DNA of 64,000 bases from Vandammella animalimorsus (GCF_002285285.1 NZ_NSJF01000001.1:682001-746000); one strand, 5' to 3'; positions 11,174 to 20,502 are shown, counted from the first letter of the stretch. Program-made: numbers and translations. Notes: generated by a model from the letters alone, not told the origin.

Positions 11174-13066
11174 ATGTCCACCATCGACATCCAAGTGCCC
11201 GACATCGGCGACTTTGCCGACGTGGCCGTCATCGAGCTGCTGGTGCAGCCGGGCGACACGGTGAAGGTGGAGCAGTCGCTCATCACCGTGGAAAGCGACA
11301 AGGCCAGCATGGAAATTCCCAGCAGCCACGCGGGCGTGGTGAAAGAGATGAAAGTCAAGCTGGGCGACAAGGTGAGCGAAGGCACGGTCATCCTGACGCT
11401 GGAGGCCAGCGAGGCCAGTGCTGCGGCGAACCCTCCCCCGCTGGGGGAGGGTAGGGTGGGGGCAAGCGCCTCCACCCCAGCGGCGGTGGCCGCGCCCTCA
11501 CCCCAACCCTCACCCCAACCCTCACCCCAACCCTCACCCCAACCCTCACCCCAACCCTCACCCCAACCCGCGCCCCAACCCGCACCCCAGGCCGCCAGCT
11601 ACCAAGGCAGCGCCGATGTGCAATGCGACGTGCTCGTGCTCGGCGGCGGCCCCGGCGGCTACAGCGCGGCCTTCCGCGCCGCCGATCTGGGCCTGAACGT
11701 GGTGCTCATCGAGCGCTACGCCACGCTGGGCGGCGTGTGCCTGAACGTGGGCTGCATCCCCTCCAAGGCGCTGCTGCACGTGGCCGCCGTGATGGACGAA
11801 GTGGGCCATCTGGCCGCGCTGGGCGTGGACTACGGCGCGCCCAAACTCGACATCGACAAACTGCGCGCCCACAAGGAAAAAGTCATCGCCAAGCTCACCG
11901 GCGGCCTGGGGGCCATGGCCAAGATGCGCAAGGTGAAAGTGCTGCGCGGCTACGGCAGCTTCGTCGGCGCCAACCATGTGCAGGTGGAAGAAACCAGCGG
12001 CAGCGGCCAGGAGAAAACCGGCGGCAAGCAAGTGGTGCAATTCCAGCGCGCCATCATCGCCGCGGGCAGCCAGGCCGTGCGCCTGCCCTTCATGCCCGAA
12101 GATCCGCGCGTGGTTGATTCCACCGGCGCGCTGGCCCTCAAGGGCGTGCCCAAACGCATGCTGGTGCTGGGCGGCGGCATCATCGGGCTGGAGATGGGCA
12201 CCGTTTACAGCACCCTGGGCGCACGCCTTGACGTGGTGGAAATGATGGACGGCCTGATGCAAGGCGCCGACCGCGATCTGGTCAAGGTCTGGCAGAAGAT
12301 GAATGCGCCGCGCTTTGACCACATCATGCTGGGCACAAAAACTGTGGCCGCCCGCGCCACCGACGCGGGCATCGAAGTCACCTTCGAGGGCGAAGGCGCG
12401 CCGCCGCCGCAAACCTACGACCTGGTGCTGCAAGCCGTGGGCCGCAGCCCCAACGGCAAGAAAATCGGCGCCGAAAACGCCGGCGTGGCTGTCACCGAGC
12501 GCGGCTTCATCCCTGTGGACGTGCAAATGCGCACCAACGCGCCGCACATCTTCGCCATTGGCGACATCGTCGGCCAGCCCATGCTGGCGCACAAGGCCGT
12601 GCACGAGGCGCACGTGGCCGCCGAAGTCATCGCCGGTGAACTCAAGGGCGACGAAAAGCTGGCCCGCGCCGCCTTCAACGCCCGCGTCATCCCCAGCGTG
12701 GCCTACACCGACCCCGAAGTCGCCTGGGTCGGCCTGACCGAAGACCAGGCCAAGGCCCAGGGCGTGAAGGTGAAAAAAGGCCTGTTCCCCTGGAGCGCCT
12801 CCGGCCGCGCCATCGCCAACGGCCGCGACGAAGGCTTTACCAAGCTGCTGTTTGACGAAGCCACCCACCAGATCGTGGGCGGCGGCATCGTCGGCACCCA
12901 CGCGGGCGACATGATTGGCGAAATCGCCCTGGCCATCGAAATGGGCGCGGACGCCATCGACATCGGCAAGACCATCCACCCCCACCCCACGCTGGGCGAA
13001 AGCATCGGCATGGCCGCCGAAGTGGCGCACGGCAGCTGTACCGATTTGCCGCCACAGAAGCGCTGA
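11174..13066 (+). CDS. lpdA: Dihydrolipoyl dehydrogenase E3 with N-terminal lipoyl domain
   Basis: E3 reoxidises the dihydrolipoyl groups of E2 with FAD and NAD+. At 630 residues it is about 150 longer than plain E3 because of an N-terminal lipoyl domain (about 1-80, [16 protein letters not shown]) and a Pro-rich linker (about 85-145). The flavoprotein part has the FAD motif [19 protein letters not shown], the redox disulfide [15 protein letters not shown], the NAD motif [14 protein letters not shown], and the C-terminal catalytic [10 protein letters not shown] lipoyl-E3 arrangement is known in betaproteobacteria. The linker contains a REP-like palindrome and a 12-bp tandem array. It starts after AGGAGAC and closes the operon. 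Confidence 0.97.
   Translation: MSTIDIQVPDIGDFADVAVIELLVQPGDTVKVEQSLITVESDKASMEIPSSHAGVVKEMKVKLGDKVSEGTVILTLEASEASAAANPPPLGEGRVGASASTPAAVAAPSPQPSPQPSPQPSPQPSPQPSPQPAPQPAPQAASYQGSADVQCDVLVLGGGPGGYSAAFRAADLGLNVVLIERYATLGGVCLNVGCIPSKALLHVAAVMDEVGHLAALGVDYGAPKLDIDKLRAHKEKVIAKLTGGLGAMAKMRKVKVLRGYGSFVGANHVQVEETSGSGQEKTGGKQVVQFQRAIIAAGSQAVRLPFMPEDPRVVDSTGALALKGVPKRMLVLGGGIIGLEMGTVYSTLGARLDVVEMMDGLMQGADRDLVKVWQKMNAPRFDHIMLGTKTVAARATDAGIEVTFEGEGAPPPQTYDLVLQAVGRSPNGKKIGAENAGVAVTERGFIPVDVQMRTNAPHIFAIGDIVGQPMLAHKAVHEAHVAAEVIAGELKGDEKLARAAFNARVIPSVAYTDPEVAWVGLTEDQAKAQGVKVKKGLFPWSASGRAIANGRDEGFTKLLFDEATHQIVGGGIVGTHAGDMIGEIALAIEMGADAIDIGKTIHPHPTLGESIGMAAEVAHGSCTDLPPQKR
11431..11451. repeat. REP-like palindrome inside the lpdA linker
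   Basis: A perfect 9-bp stem (CCCTCCCCC with GGGGGAGGG) has a 3-base loop and is followed by TAGGGTGGGGG. It is the same kind of palindrome as in the aceF linker and is likewise translated in frame. Confidence 0.6.
11496..11591 (+). repeat. 12-bp tandem array in the lpdA linker
   Basis: Six perfect copies of CCTCACCCCAAC are followed by two degenerate copies. The array encodes repeated Ser-Pro-Gln-Pro then Ala-Pro-Gln-Pro units in the flexible linker between the lipoyl and flavoprotein parts. The unit equals the tail of the nearby REP-like repeat type (GGGTGAGGG on the other strand), so the array probably arose by slippage on such a repeat. Copy number should vary between strains. Confidence 0.9.
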
Positions 13067-13140
13067 GCGCTCAAGCCCCCAAAGAAGGGGCCAGCGGCGC
13101 AGCCAGCACATGGCGTTATTACGAGGGAGGAGGGCGCAAC

Positions 13141-14463
13141 ATGCACGCACCAGCATTCACGACGGCCAATGCCGCCAGCGCAGCCCAGGCGGCTTGGCTC
13201 ATTGCGTTGATAGGCCTGGCAACTGCCTGGCCAGCCCTGGCGCAAGGGGGCGGCGAGGGGGCCAGCGATGCCCAAATCATGGCCCAGGCCATGCGCGAAG
13301 CCAAGGCTTACCAGCGCGGGGCCAGCGGGCCAATGGGCGCGTCGCCACCGTCAGGCCAGCCGCTGCAGCCCGCCTTGCTGGCCCCGGTCTTTCAAAGCGC
13401 GGCGCAGGCGCGCAGCCAAGCGGGCGTGACGCTGCGCTTTACTGCCCAGGCGCCAGCACGCTTTGCCGGCCGGCGTCTGGCGCTGGAGAAAGCGACCAGG
13501 GACCAGTGTTACACCGATGCGCTCTTGCGCCCCGGCGCGGCCTGTCGCAGCGTCACGCCCGAGGCCATGGATCGCATCGTGCAAGGCCAGCAGTGGTACG
13601 CCCGCAACCAGGCCAGCGCCGACGAGCAGCAGCGCATCTACAAGCAGCGCAGCGCGCAAAGCGACGCCCCTTGCCAGGAGTGGATGGCGGCGCTGCCGCC
13701 GGACTTCACGGTGCTGCACATCGACCAGCCCGCCCGCATCGGCCAGGGCAAGCGCTTGCAGGGCATCCAGCTCAAGGGCGACGACAGCGGCGGCGGCGTG
13801 GTTTACCACGTGCAGGCGCGCATCAATCAGCCGGAAAAGCCCGTCGTTCTGCTGCTGACCAGCTACTACCCCACCATCTGGCAGATCTCGCGCAGCCCGC
13901 AGACGCGCATCGCCGCCGTCTGGGCCAGCGGCTACCACCGCCAATACCCCATCGGCACCGATGAGCAAGTGCCCGTGCTCACCACCTCCCACGACGAACC
14001 GCGCTGCAAAAGCCACCGCCCCCAGGGCCTGCCGCCTTTTGCCAGCCAGGCGCAGAAGTTCAGCAGCGACCGCACGGGCGAAGTGCTCATTGGCAACCCC
14101 AGCGCCCGGTGGATATCGCACGGCCACATCGCCAGCCTGCAAAAAGGCAGCGATGAGCTGCACTCGGGCCAGGGCGGCATGGCGCAATTGCTGCAGCGCG
14201 GCATCGTGCGCCAGGTCACCGAGCGTGAATACGCGGCCAACCGCGAGCAGCGCGGCCAGCGCGCCTATCTGCGCAACCAACCTGATGCTCCCGTCCAAGA
14301 CCACTACCGCATCCTGCAAGGCATGCGCTTTCCCAGCGGCATGTACGGCGGCTATTCGGCCCACTTCTATGTGCCCGAGGGCGTGCCTTTGCCCGAAGGC
14401 GACGTGGGGCACAACAGCATCTACCTGCTGCCCAGCGGCTATTGCCTGGGGATTTGCCCCTGA
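13141..14463 (+). CDS. Unrecognised secreted protein, 440 residues
   Basis: I do not recognise this family. The N-terminus (about residues 15-35, AAWLIALIGLATAWPALAQ) looks like a signal peptide ending at ALAQ, so the product is probably exported. The mature part has five or six cysteines (DQCYTD, AACRS, DAPCQEW, EPRCKS, YCLGICP), which could form disulfides, and an Ala/Gln/Arg-rich N-terminal third. A central part, with PEKPVVLLLTSYYPTIWQIS and AAVWASGYHRQYPIG, looks like a folded domain. It follows lpdA by 74 bases on the same strand, with GGGAGGAGGG before the start, but a functional link with pyruvate dehydrogenase is not evident. Confidence 0.8.
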   Translation: MHAPAFTTANAASAAQAAWLIALIGLATAWPALAQGGGEGASDAQIMAQAMREAKAYQRGASGPMGASPPSGQPLQPALLAPVFQSAAQARSQAGVTLRFTAQAPARFAGRRLALEKATRDQCYTDALLRPGAACRSVTPEAMDRIVQGQQWYARNQASADEQQRIYKQRSAQSDAPCQEWMAALPPDFTVLHIDQPARIGQGKRLQGIQLKGDDSGGGVVYHVQARINQPEKPVVLLLTSYYPTIWQISRSPQTRIAAVWASGYHRQYPIGTDEQVPVLTTSHDEPRCKSHRPQGLPPFASQAQKFSSDRTGEVLIGNPSARWISHGHIASLQKGSDELHSGQGGMAQLLQRGIVRQVTEREYAANREQRGQRAYLRNQPDAPVQDHYRILQGMRFPSGMYGGYSAHFYVPEGVPLPEGDVGHNSIYLLPSGYCLGICP

Positions 14464-14589
14464 GCCTGCCGTATGGGGCAACATGGCAATCGTCTTTACA
14501 GGCAAGGCTGTTCAATGCCGCAATCCCCTTGGCCAAGCGCTCTCGTACTTGACTTGAGCTTGCCCGACAAGCCATCGAAGGAGATTGAA

Positions 14590-14817
14590 ATGGGAACCTC
14601 CAGCAACTATGCCCTGCGCCTGCCGCGCTCCTTGAAAGCCGGCGCCGAACAAGTCGCCCGCGAGGACGGCAGCACGCTGAACCAGTTCATCGTCAGCGCG
14701 GAGGCCGAAAAGCTGGCGGCGCTGAAAACGGCCGACTATTTCATGCAGCGCGCAGAGCGCGGCGACATGGCCGCGGCCCTGGCCACGCTGGGCCGCGTTG
14801 GCGGCCAGCGCCCCTAA
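14590..14817 (+). CDS. Orphan HicB/ribbon-helix-helix antitoxin-like protein
   Basis: This 75-residue protein carries a ribbon-helix-helix pattern: a short strand (SNYALRLPRSL) and two helices (KAGAEQVAREDG, TLNQFIVSAEAEKLAAL), as in HicB/CopG-type antitoxins and repressors. The start at 14590 follows AAGGAGATTG and removes an unlikely upstream extension. No toxin-sized gene accompanies it: the 79 bases downstream hold nothing and the next gene is on the opposite strand. It may be an orphan antitoxin or a small stand-alone DNA-binding regulator. Confidence 0.7.
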   Translation: MGTSSNYALRLPRSLKAGAEQVAREDGSTLNQFIVSAEAEKLAALKTADYFMQRAERGDMAAALATLGRVGGQRP

Positions 14818-14896
14818 GGTGAGGAGGCGCCCTGATCGCGCCTTGATAAGCGCCCCTTGAACACGCTTTGAGCGGGTGGCGCGAGCTGGCGCGCTG

Positions 14897-16084
14897 CTAC
14901 AGCCGTGCCAGTCGCTGCAATGCGGCGTGCAGCGTCTCATCCTGCTTGGCGAAGCAAAAGCGGATCACCTTCTGGTCAAACCCATCGCCATAAAAGGCCG
15001 AGAGCGGGATGGCGGCCACGCCGATCTCGCGCGTGAGCCATTGGCAGAACTGGTCTTCCGGCAGGTCGCGTTCGGGCACGGCCAGTTGCTCGATGCCTAC
15101 GCACTGAAAGTAGCTGCCCTCACAGGGCAGCAGGCGAAAGCGCGTTTGCGCCAGCCCTTGGCGGAACAGGTCGCGCTTGGCCTGGTAGAAGGCGGGCAAC
15201 CCCAGGTAGGGCGCGGCATCTTGCATGTAGGCGGCCAGGCCGTGCTGCATGGGGGTGTTGACGGTGAACACGTTGAATTGGTGCACCTTGCGGAACTCGG
15301 CGCTGAGCGCGGCAGGGGCGGCCACGTAGCCCACCTTCCAGCCCGTGACGTGGTAGGTCTTGCCAAAGCTGCTGACGATGAAGGCGCGCGCGGCCAGGCC
15401 GGGGTAGCGCGCGGCGCTTTCGTGGCACAGCGGGGCGTAGACCATGTGCTCGTACACCTCGTCGGAAATGAGGAGAACATTGGTGGGCGCCAGCAGCTCC
15501 TGCAGGCGCAGCATGTCCTGGCGCGACCACACGGTGGCGCTGGGGTTGTGCGGGGTGTTGATGATGAGCGCGCGGGTTTTGGGGCCGATGGCGGCGGCGA
15601 TCTTGTCGAAGTCGGGCCGGAAGCTGCCGGGCATCAGCGGCACGCGCACGGCCGTGGCGCCGGCCAGGGCGATGCCGGGCAGGTAGCTGTCGTAGCAGGG
15701 TTCGAGCACGATCACCTCGTCGCCCGGCCCGGCGCAGCACATCAGCGCGGTGAAGATGGCCTGCGTGGCCCCGGCGGTGACGGTGATCTCGCGCTCGGCG
15801 CAATAGGCGCGGCCGTACAGCGCCTCGGTCTTGGCGGCGATGGCCTGGCGCAGCGCGGGCACGCCAGCCATGGGCGGGTACTGGTTGTGGCCCTGCTGCA
15901 TGGCGGCGCCGACGGCCTCCGGCAGGCGCGGGTCGCAGCCAAAATCAGGGAAGCCCTGGCCCAGGTTGATGGCCTGGTGCTCGGCCGCCAGCGCAGACAT
16001 GACGCTGAAAATGGTGGTGCCCACGCCTGGCAGGCGCGAGGCGATGGCGGGCGTGGCCGAAGCCAGAGAGAGGGCGGCAGACAT
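14897..16084 (-). CDS. PLP-dependent aminotransferase, YbdL/methionine aminotransferase-like
   Basis: A 395-residue class I/II aminotransferase. The pattern NLGQGFPDFGCDPRLPEAV, followed by QYPPMAGVPALRQAIA, ITVTAGATQAIF and the PLP lysine in SSFGKTYHVTGWKVGY, places it with YbdL/kynurenine-type enzymes, which in E. coli prefer methionine as amino donor. It is not HisC, although it sits just downstream of hisD, where HisC is found in many related operons. The gap to hisD is 54 bases on the same strand, so co-transcription with hisG-hisD is likely. Confidence 0.88.
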   Translation of the reverse strand: MSAALSLASATPAIASRLPGVGTTIFSVMSALAAEHQAINLGQGFPDFGCDPRLPEAVGAAMQQGHNQYPPMAGVPALRQAIAAKTEALYGRAYCAEREITVTAGATQAIFTALMCCAGPGDEVIVLEPCYDSYLPGIALAGATAVRVPLMPGSFRPDFDKIAAAIGPKTRALIINTPHNPSATVWSRQDMLRLQELLAPTNVLLISDEVYEHMVYAPLCHESAARYPGLAARAFIVSSFGKTYHVTGWKVGYVAAPAALSAEFRKVHQFNVFTVNTPMQHGLAAYMQDAAPYLGLPAFYQAKRDLFRQGLAQTRFRLLPCEGSYFQCVGIEQLAVPERDLPEDQFCQWLTREIGVAAIPLSAFYGDGFDQKVIRFCFAKQDETLHAALQRLARL

Positions 16085-16138
16085 GGCAGCACAAAGAGAA
16101 GAGGCTTGAGCGGGCTCGCCAGGGCCAAGTGAAGAAGC

Positions 16139-17464
16139 TCAGTCGCCCGCCTGCATGCGCATGGCTGCCGCCTGGGCGTGGGCTTGCAGGCCCTCGCCTT
16201 CGGCCAGCACCTGGGCGATGGCACCGAGCTGACGCGCGCCGGCCGGGCTGACTTCAATCAGCGAGCTGCGCTTTTGGAAATCCATGACCGACAGCGGCGA
16301 GGAAAAACGCGCCGTGCCGCTGGTGGGCAGCACGTGGTTGGGGCCGGCGCAGTAATCGCCCAGCGACTCGCTGGTGTAGGCGCCCAGGAAGATGGCGCCG
16401 GCGTGGCGCAGCAGCGGCTCCCAGCGCTGGGGCTCGCGGCTGGAGATTTCCAGGTGCTCGGGCGCAATGCGGTTGCTGATGGCGCAGGCCTCGTCCATGT
16501 CGCGGGTCTGGATCAGCGCGCCGCGGCCGTTCAGGCTCTGGGCGATGATGGCCGCGCGCGGCAGCGTGGGCAGCAGGCGGTCGATGGCCTGCTGCACGGC
16601 GTCGATGTAGGCCGCATCCGGGCACAGCAGAATGCTTTGCGCCAGCTCATCGTGCTCGGCCTGGGAGAACAAATCCATGGCCACCCAGTCCGGCGGGGTG
16701 CTGCCGTCGGCCAGCACCAGGATTTCGCTGGGCCCGGCGATCATGTCGATGCCCACCTGGCCGAAGACGTGCTTCTTGGCGCTGGCCACGTAGGCGTTGC
16801 CTGGGCCGGTGATTTTGTCGACCTTGGGCACGGTCTGTGTGCCATAGGCCAGCGCGGCAATGGCCTGGGCGCCGCCGATGGTGAAGAGCCGGTGCACGCC
16901 GGCCACGTGGGCTGCGGCCAGCACCAGCGGGTTTTTCTCGCCCCTGGGGGTGGGGGCGACCATGATGATTTGCCCCACGCCAGCGACCTGTGCGGGAATG
17001 GCGTTCATCAGCACGCTGGAGGGGTAGGCGGCCTTGCCGCCGGGCACGTAGATGCCGGCGCGATCCAGCGGCGTGACTTTCTGGCCCAGCAGGCTGCCGT
17101 CCTCGTCGCGGTAGCTCCAGCTCTGGCCGGCGGCCTTTTTCTGTGCCTCGTGGTAGCTGCGGATGCGCGCGGCGGCCTGTTGCAGCGCCTGGCGCTGGGC
17201 TTGGGGCAGGCCGTCGAAGGCGGCCTGCAGCTCACTGGCGGGGATTTCCAGCTCGGCCACGCTGGCCGCCTGCAGGCCGTCGAGCTGCTGGCTCAGGCGC
17301 AGCACGGCGGCGTCGCCCTCTTGGCGCACAGCCTGCAGGATGTCGGCCACGCGCTGCTCGATGGCCGCGTCGGTATCGGCGCTCCAATGCAGGCGCTGCT
17401 GGAACTGGGCCTCGAAATCGGGCGACTGGGTGGACAGGCGCAGAGGGCTGGCTTTGAGGGTCAT
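16139..17464 (-). CDS. hisD: Histidinol dehydrogenase
   Basis: HisD oxidises L-histidinol to L-histidine in two NAD+-dependent steps. The 441 residues include the family signature around [16 protein letters not shown], the zinc-binding and catalytic residues in the segments [13 protein letters not shown] and RIAPEHLEI, and [18 protein letters not shown] near the C-terminus. I start at the ATG at 17464 ([10 protein letters not shown]); the 45 codons upstream are Pro-rich and unlike the family. It lies downstream of hisG, 138 bases away on the same strand. Confidence 0.96.
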   Translation of the reverse strand: MTLKASPLRLSTQSPDFEAQFQQRLHWSADTDAAIEQRVADILQAVRQEGDAAVLRLSQQLDGLQAASVAELEIPASELQAAFDGLPQAQRQALQQAAARIRSYHEAQKKAAGQSWSYRDEDGSLLGQKVTPLDRAGIYVPGGKAAYPSSVLMNAIPAQVAGVGQIIMVAPTPRGEKNPLVLAAAHVAGVHRLFTIGGAQAIAALAYGTQTVPKVDKITGPGNAYVASAKKHVFGQVGIDMIAGPSEILVLADGSTPPDWVAMDLFSQAEHDELAQSILLCPDAAYIDAVQQAIDRLLPTLPRAAIIAQSLNGRGALIQTRDMDEACAISNRIAPEHLEISSREPQRWEPLLRHAGAIFLGAYTSESLGDYCAGPNHVLPTSGTARFSSPLSVMDFQKRSSLIEVSPAGARQLGAIAQVLAEGEGLQAHAQAAAMRMQAGD

Positions 17465-17602
17465 GGCAAAAAGGGCGGGCAATGAAGGCGCTGGGGCACT
17501 GGGGCACTTGGTCGCTGGCGCTGCGACAATCCGGTATGGCGGCGGGCGGCGCAGCTCAGCGGCGGGACTTGGAGTGGATGGCGGCGGCCAGGGGTGCAAA
17601 CC

Positions 17603-18259
17603 TCAGGCCGCTGCCGCGCTGCGTGCGGCGGTGGCCTGGGCAAAGACCTCGATCAACTGCCGCAGCGGCGCTTGCTTGAGCCGCAGCGCGGCCTGGTTGA
17701 CGATGAGCTGGGAGCTGATGTCCATGATTTGCTCGACTTCCACGAGCTGGTTGGCGCGCAGCGTGCTGCCGGTGGAGATCAAGTCCACGATGGCATCGGC
17801 CATGCCCGTCAGCGGCGCCAATTCCATGCTGCCGTAGAGCTTGACCAGATCGACGTGCACGCCCTTGCGGGCGAAAAACTCGCGCGCGATGGTGGTGTAC
17901 TTGGTGGCCACGCGCAGGCGCGCGCCCTGGCGCACAGCGCTGGCGTAGTCAAAACCGGCAGGCACGGCCACGCCCATGCGGCAGCGGGCAATGTGCAGAT
18001 CCAGCGGCTGGTACAGGCCTTCGCCGCCGTGCTCGATGAGCACGTCCTTGCCGGCCACGCCAATGTCGGCACCGCCAAACTGCACGTAGGTGGGCACGTC
18101 GCTGGCGCGCACCAGCACCACGCGCAGGCCTTCGCGGTTGCAGGGCAGGATCAGCTTGCGCGATGTCTCTGGGTCATCGAGCACGGCAATGCCTGCGCTG
18201 GCCAGCAGCGGCAGGGTTTCATCGAAGATGCGCCCTTTGGACAGGGCCAGCGTAATCAT
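17603..18259 (-). CDS. hisG: ATP phosphoribosyltransferase, short form
   Basis: HisG joins ATP and PRPP in the first committed step of histidine synthesis. At 218 residues it is the short form (HisGS), which lacks the C-terminal regulatory domain and needs HisZ for activity and feedback control. The start [18 protein letters not shown] and the PRPP loop [18 protein letters not shown] are intact. The required HisZ is encoded separately at 26513-27727 on the other strand. The upstream region contains a small inverted-repeat element. Confidence 0.95.
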   Translation of the reverse strand: MITLALSKGRIFDETLPLLASAGIAVLDDPETSRKLILPCNREGLRVVLVRASDVPTYVQFGGADIGVAGKDVLIEHGGEGLYQPLDLHIARCRMGVAVPAGFDYASAVRQGARLRVATKYTTIAREFFARKGVHVDLVKLYGSMELAPLTGMADAIVDLISTGSTLRANQLVEVEQIMDISSQLIVNQAALRLKQAPLRQLIEVFAQATAARSAAAA

Positions 18260-18335
18260 GGTTGTTCGATCGCTTGGGTGGTGCGGGGCGCGCTCTGCAA
18301 CCCCGATGGCCGGTTGAAAACAGGGCGCGATTTTA

Positions 18336-18403
18336 GAGCGTGTTCAAAGCCATGGCCTGCGCCAATGCAGTGCGATTGGGGGCGCAAAGTGCATCACACG
18401 CTC
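18336..18403. repeat. 68-bp family A inverted-repeat element
   Basis: It starts GAGCGTGTTCAAAGCC after a TA (18334-18335) and ends GTGCATCACACGCTC, giving a degenerate terminal inverted repeat. The right end resembles the end of the 843-1108 element (GTGCATAACACGCTC). It lies between hisG and the next gene, overlapping the latter's stop codon (TGA at 18402-18404). Confidence 0.65.
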
Positions 18404-18971
18404 AAGGCTTGCAACCGCCCTTGCCCTGGATGCAGGGCAGCTCGGCCATGCTGTCGCTCCGGTGGGCGCCCCGGTAGAGCGCCCAGCGCCGGCTGCGGTC
18501 CGCGTGAAGCATCAGCACCAGATTGGCCACGGCGTGCTGTTTGAACCATTGGGCGGGAAAGTCACCGAGATCGCCTTGCTCGATCTTGGGCAGGCTGTCC
18601 AGCAACTGCTGGAACTGGCTGTCGTCGTCGAGCAGCCACAGCCAGGCATCGGGCTCGCGCTGGTGCCACTGCTGCGCCAGCGCAATGATGCGGGCATCGT
18701 CCAGCCCGGCAGGCACCCGCACGTACAAGTGCCGAAAGCCATAGCGGTTGACGAACTCACCCAACCGCCGGCCTTCGGCCAGATCCTGCCGGGCGGCGGC
18801 GGCCTCTGCCTGGGGCGGCGTGGCCTGCGCTGCGGCCTGGGCGCTGGCGGGCTGGGCCGCCACTGGCAGCGCAGCCAACAGCAGCGCAGCCAACAGCAGC
18901 GCAGCCTGCAGCAGGGCGGGCAACAGGCCCAGCAGGGCGGAGGATGCGATGGGGGGCAGGGTGCTTTTCAT
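18402..18971 (-). CDS. Unrecognised exported protein
   Basis: The product is about 189 residues from the ATG at 18971; in-frame GTG (18986) and ATG (18980) starts are alternatives. A long hydrophobic N-terminal segment ends near PVAAQPASAQ, suggesting a signal peptide or anchor. It contains a short duplicated Leu/Ala block (LLLAALLLAAL) encoded by a 15-base direct repeat. The folded part (about 65-175, with GFRHLYVRVPAGLDDARIIAL and WLWLLDDDSQFQQLL) has no motif I can name. It ends in a Cys-containing tail (CIQGKGGCKP) whose stop codon overlaps a repeat element. Confidence 0.65.
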   Translation of the reverse strand: MKSTLPPIASSALLGLLPALLQAALLLAALLLAALPVAAQPASAQAAAQATPPQAEAAAARQDLAEGRRLGEFVNRYGFRHLYVRVPAGLDDARIIALAQQWHQREPDAWLWLLDDDSQFQQLLDSLPKIEQGDLGDFPAQWFKQHAVANLVLMLHADRSRRWALYRGAHRSDSMAELPCIQGKGGCKP

Positions 18972-19034
18972 GGGCGGCATTGTCACGGTGTGGGCCGCGC
19001 CGGAGTGGTATCAAGGTGTATCGGCCCGCGCTGC

Positions 19035-20255
19035 TCAGCCGGGCATGAACAGCTGCTGCAAATCGCTGAGGAAATCAAAGCCGCGCTCGGTGGGACGCAG
19101 CAGATCGGGGCCGGGCTGCTCCAGCAGGCCGCGCTGCAACGCCTGCTGCAAGGCCGGCTCGATGCTCGACAGCGGCATGCCGGTGCGGCGCTGGTAATCG
19201 GAGAGCAAAAAGCCCGAGCGCAGCCGCAGCGCATTGAGCATGAACTCGAAGGGCAGATCCTGGCGGGCCACCTCGTGCTCCTGCGCGATGGCCTGGCTGG
19301 CCAGCGCGGCCTGCATGTAGCGCTGCGGATCGCGCACGCGCACCTGGCGCACGATGCGGTGCGCGAAGCTGAGCTTGCTGTGCGCGCCCGCGCCCAGACC
19401 CAGGTAATCGCCAAATTGCCAATAGTTCAGGTTGTGGCGGCACTGATGGCCAGGCTGGGCATAGGCCGAGACCTCGTAGCGCTCAAGGCCAGCCTGCGCA
19501 GTGCCGGCCGTGATGTGGTCGAGCATGTCGTAGGCCAGGTCCTCATCGGGCAGGCGCGGCGGATACTTGGCAAACAAGGTGTTGGGCTCGATGCTCAGGT
19601 GATAGACGGACAGGTGCGGCGGCTGCAGCGCCAGCGCCGTGGCCAGGTCCTCGCGCAGCAGCGCCAGATCCTGGCCGGGCAGGGCGTACATCAGATCGAG
19701 GTTGAAGGTCTCGAAGGCCTCGCGCGCTTCCTGCACGGCCGCCAGGGCCTGGGCGCGGCTGTGCACGCGGCCCAGGGCCTGCAGCTGCGCATCGCCAAAG
19801 CTTTGCACGCCGATGGACAGGCGCGTCACGCCCGCATCGCGGTAGGCGGCAAAGCGGTCGGTCTCGAAGGTGCCGGGGTTGGCCTCCAGCGTGATCTCAC
19901 AGCCGGGCACCAGTCGCAGGCGCGCCCGCACGCTGGCCAGCAGGCGGTCGATGTGCTCGGCATCGAACAGGCTGGGCGTGCCGCCGCCCATGAAGATGCT
20001 GATGACGCTGCGCCCCCAGACCAGCGGCAGCGCCGCGTCCAGGTCGGCCTCCAGCGCCTGCAGATAGCGCAGCTTTTGCTCCGCCCCCAGGCCCGCGCCC
20101 GGCGCCGCGCCTCGCACGGCGTGCGAGTTGAAGTCGCAATAAGGGCATTTGCGCAGGCACCAGGGCAGGTGCAGATACAGCGACAGGGGTGGCAGTTCCT
20201 GCAATTGCAGCAGGCCAGGGCGCTGGTAATGCGCGATGTCGGCGGGGGAGGGCAT
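19035..20255 (-). CDS. hemW: Radical SAM heme chaperone HemW
   Basis: HemW (formerly called oxygen-independent coproporphyrinogen oxidase-like) binds heme and delivers it to haem proteins such as respiratory enzymes. The 406 residues start with SLYLHLPWCLRKCPYCDFNSH, holding the radical-SAM CxxxCxxC plus the HemW/HemN-type extra residues. They continue with the glycine-rich SAM segment SIFMGGGTPSLF and a C-terminal winged region. The normal partner rdgB is not adjacent. The upstream region is occupied by two repeat elements. Confidence 0.93.
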   Translation of the reverse strand: MPSPADIAHYQRPGLLQLQELPPLSLYLHLPWCLRKCPYCDFNSHAVRGAAPGAGLGAEQKLRYLQALEADLDAALPLVWGRSVISIFMGGGTPSLFDAEHIDRLLASVRARLRLVPGCEITLEANPGTFETDRFAAYRDAGVTRLSIGVQSFGDAQLQALGRVHSRAQALAAVQEAREAFETFNLDLMYALPGQDLALLREDLATALALQPPHLSVYHLSIEPNTLFAKYPPRLPDEDLAYDMLDHITAGTAQAGLERYEVSAYAQPGHQCRHNLNYWQFGDYLGLGAGAHSKLSFAHRIVRQVRVRDPQRYMQAALASQAIAQEHEVARQDLPFEFMLNALRLRSGFLLSDYQRRTGMPLSSIEPALQQALQRGLLEQPGPDLLRPTERGFDFLSDLQQLFMPG

Positions 20256-20292
20256 GGGGCGACTGGGGCGGCGGGCAAAGCATAGAATCTTA

Positions 20293-20453
20293 GAGCCTGT
20301 TCAAAATCTCGGCGCGAGTGGGCAAGAAGCGGTTTGGGATGGGCTGCAAGGCGCAAAACGCAGCCATAGCTGGGGCTATGGCGAGGCTTTGCAACGCAGC
20401 AGAGCGCCCAAATCCGCGCTCTTGACCGCCGTGCAAAGATTTTGAACACGCTC
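20293..20453. repeat. 161-bp family A inverted-repeat element
   Basis: The ends are GAGCCTGTTCAAAATCT and its near complement AGATTTTGAACACGCTC, flanked by TA on the left (20291-20292) and TG on the right. The interior has an additional perfect hairpin (GCAGCCATAGC with its counterpart around 20360-20386). The first 50 bases and the last 50 bases align well with the element at 31245-31370 (shared GGGCAAGAAGCGGTTT and CCGCGCTCTTG). Confidence 0.8.
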
Positions 20454-20455
20454 TG

Positions 20456-20502
20456 GAGCCTGTTCACGATCTCTGGCCTGCGCCAAGATCATGAACAGGC
20501 TT
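20456..20502. repeat. 47-bp minimal family A copy next to the previous element
   Basis: GAGCCTGTTCACGATCT is followed by a 13-base loop and AGATCATGAACAGGCTT. It is essentially only two terminal repeats facing each other, placed two bases after the 161-bp copy. It could be an internal-deletion derivative. The two copies fill most of the 335-base gap between hemW and the EamA gene. Confidence 0.65.

Noticed and set aside
11496-11591. CRISPR-like array in lpdA
   Set aside because: Contiguous 12-bp units without spacers, in frame, coding a Pro-rich linker.
11558-13156. 532-codon minus-strand frame opposite lpdA
   Set aside because: His/Ala/Gly-rich antisense shadow of a conserved enzyme with no recognisable motif.
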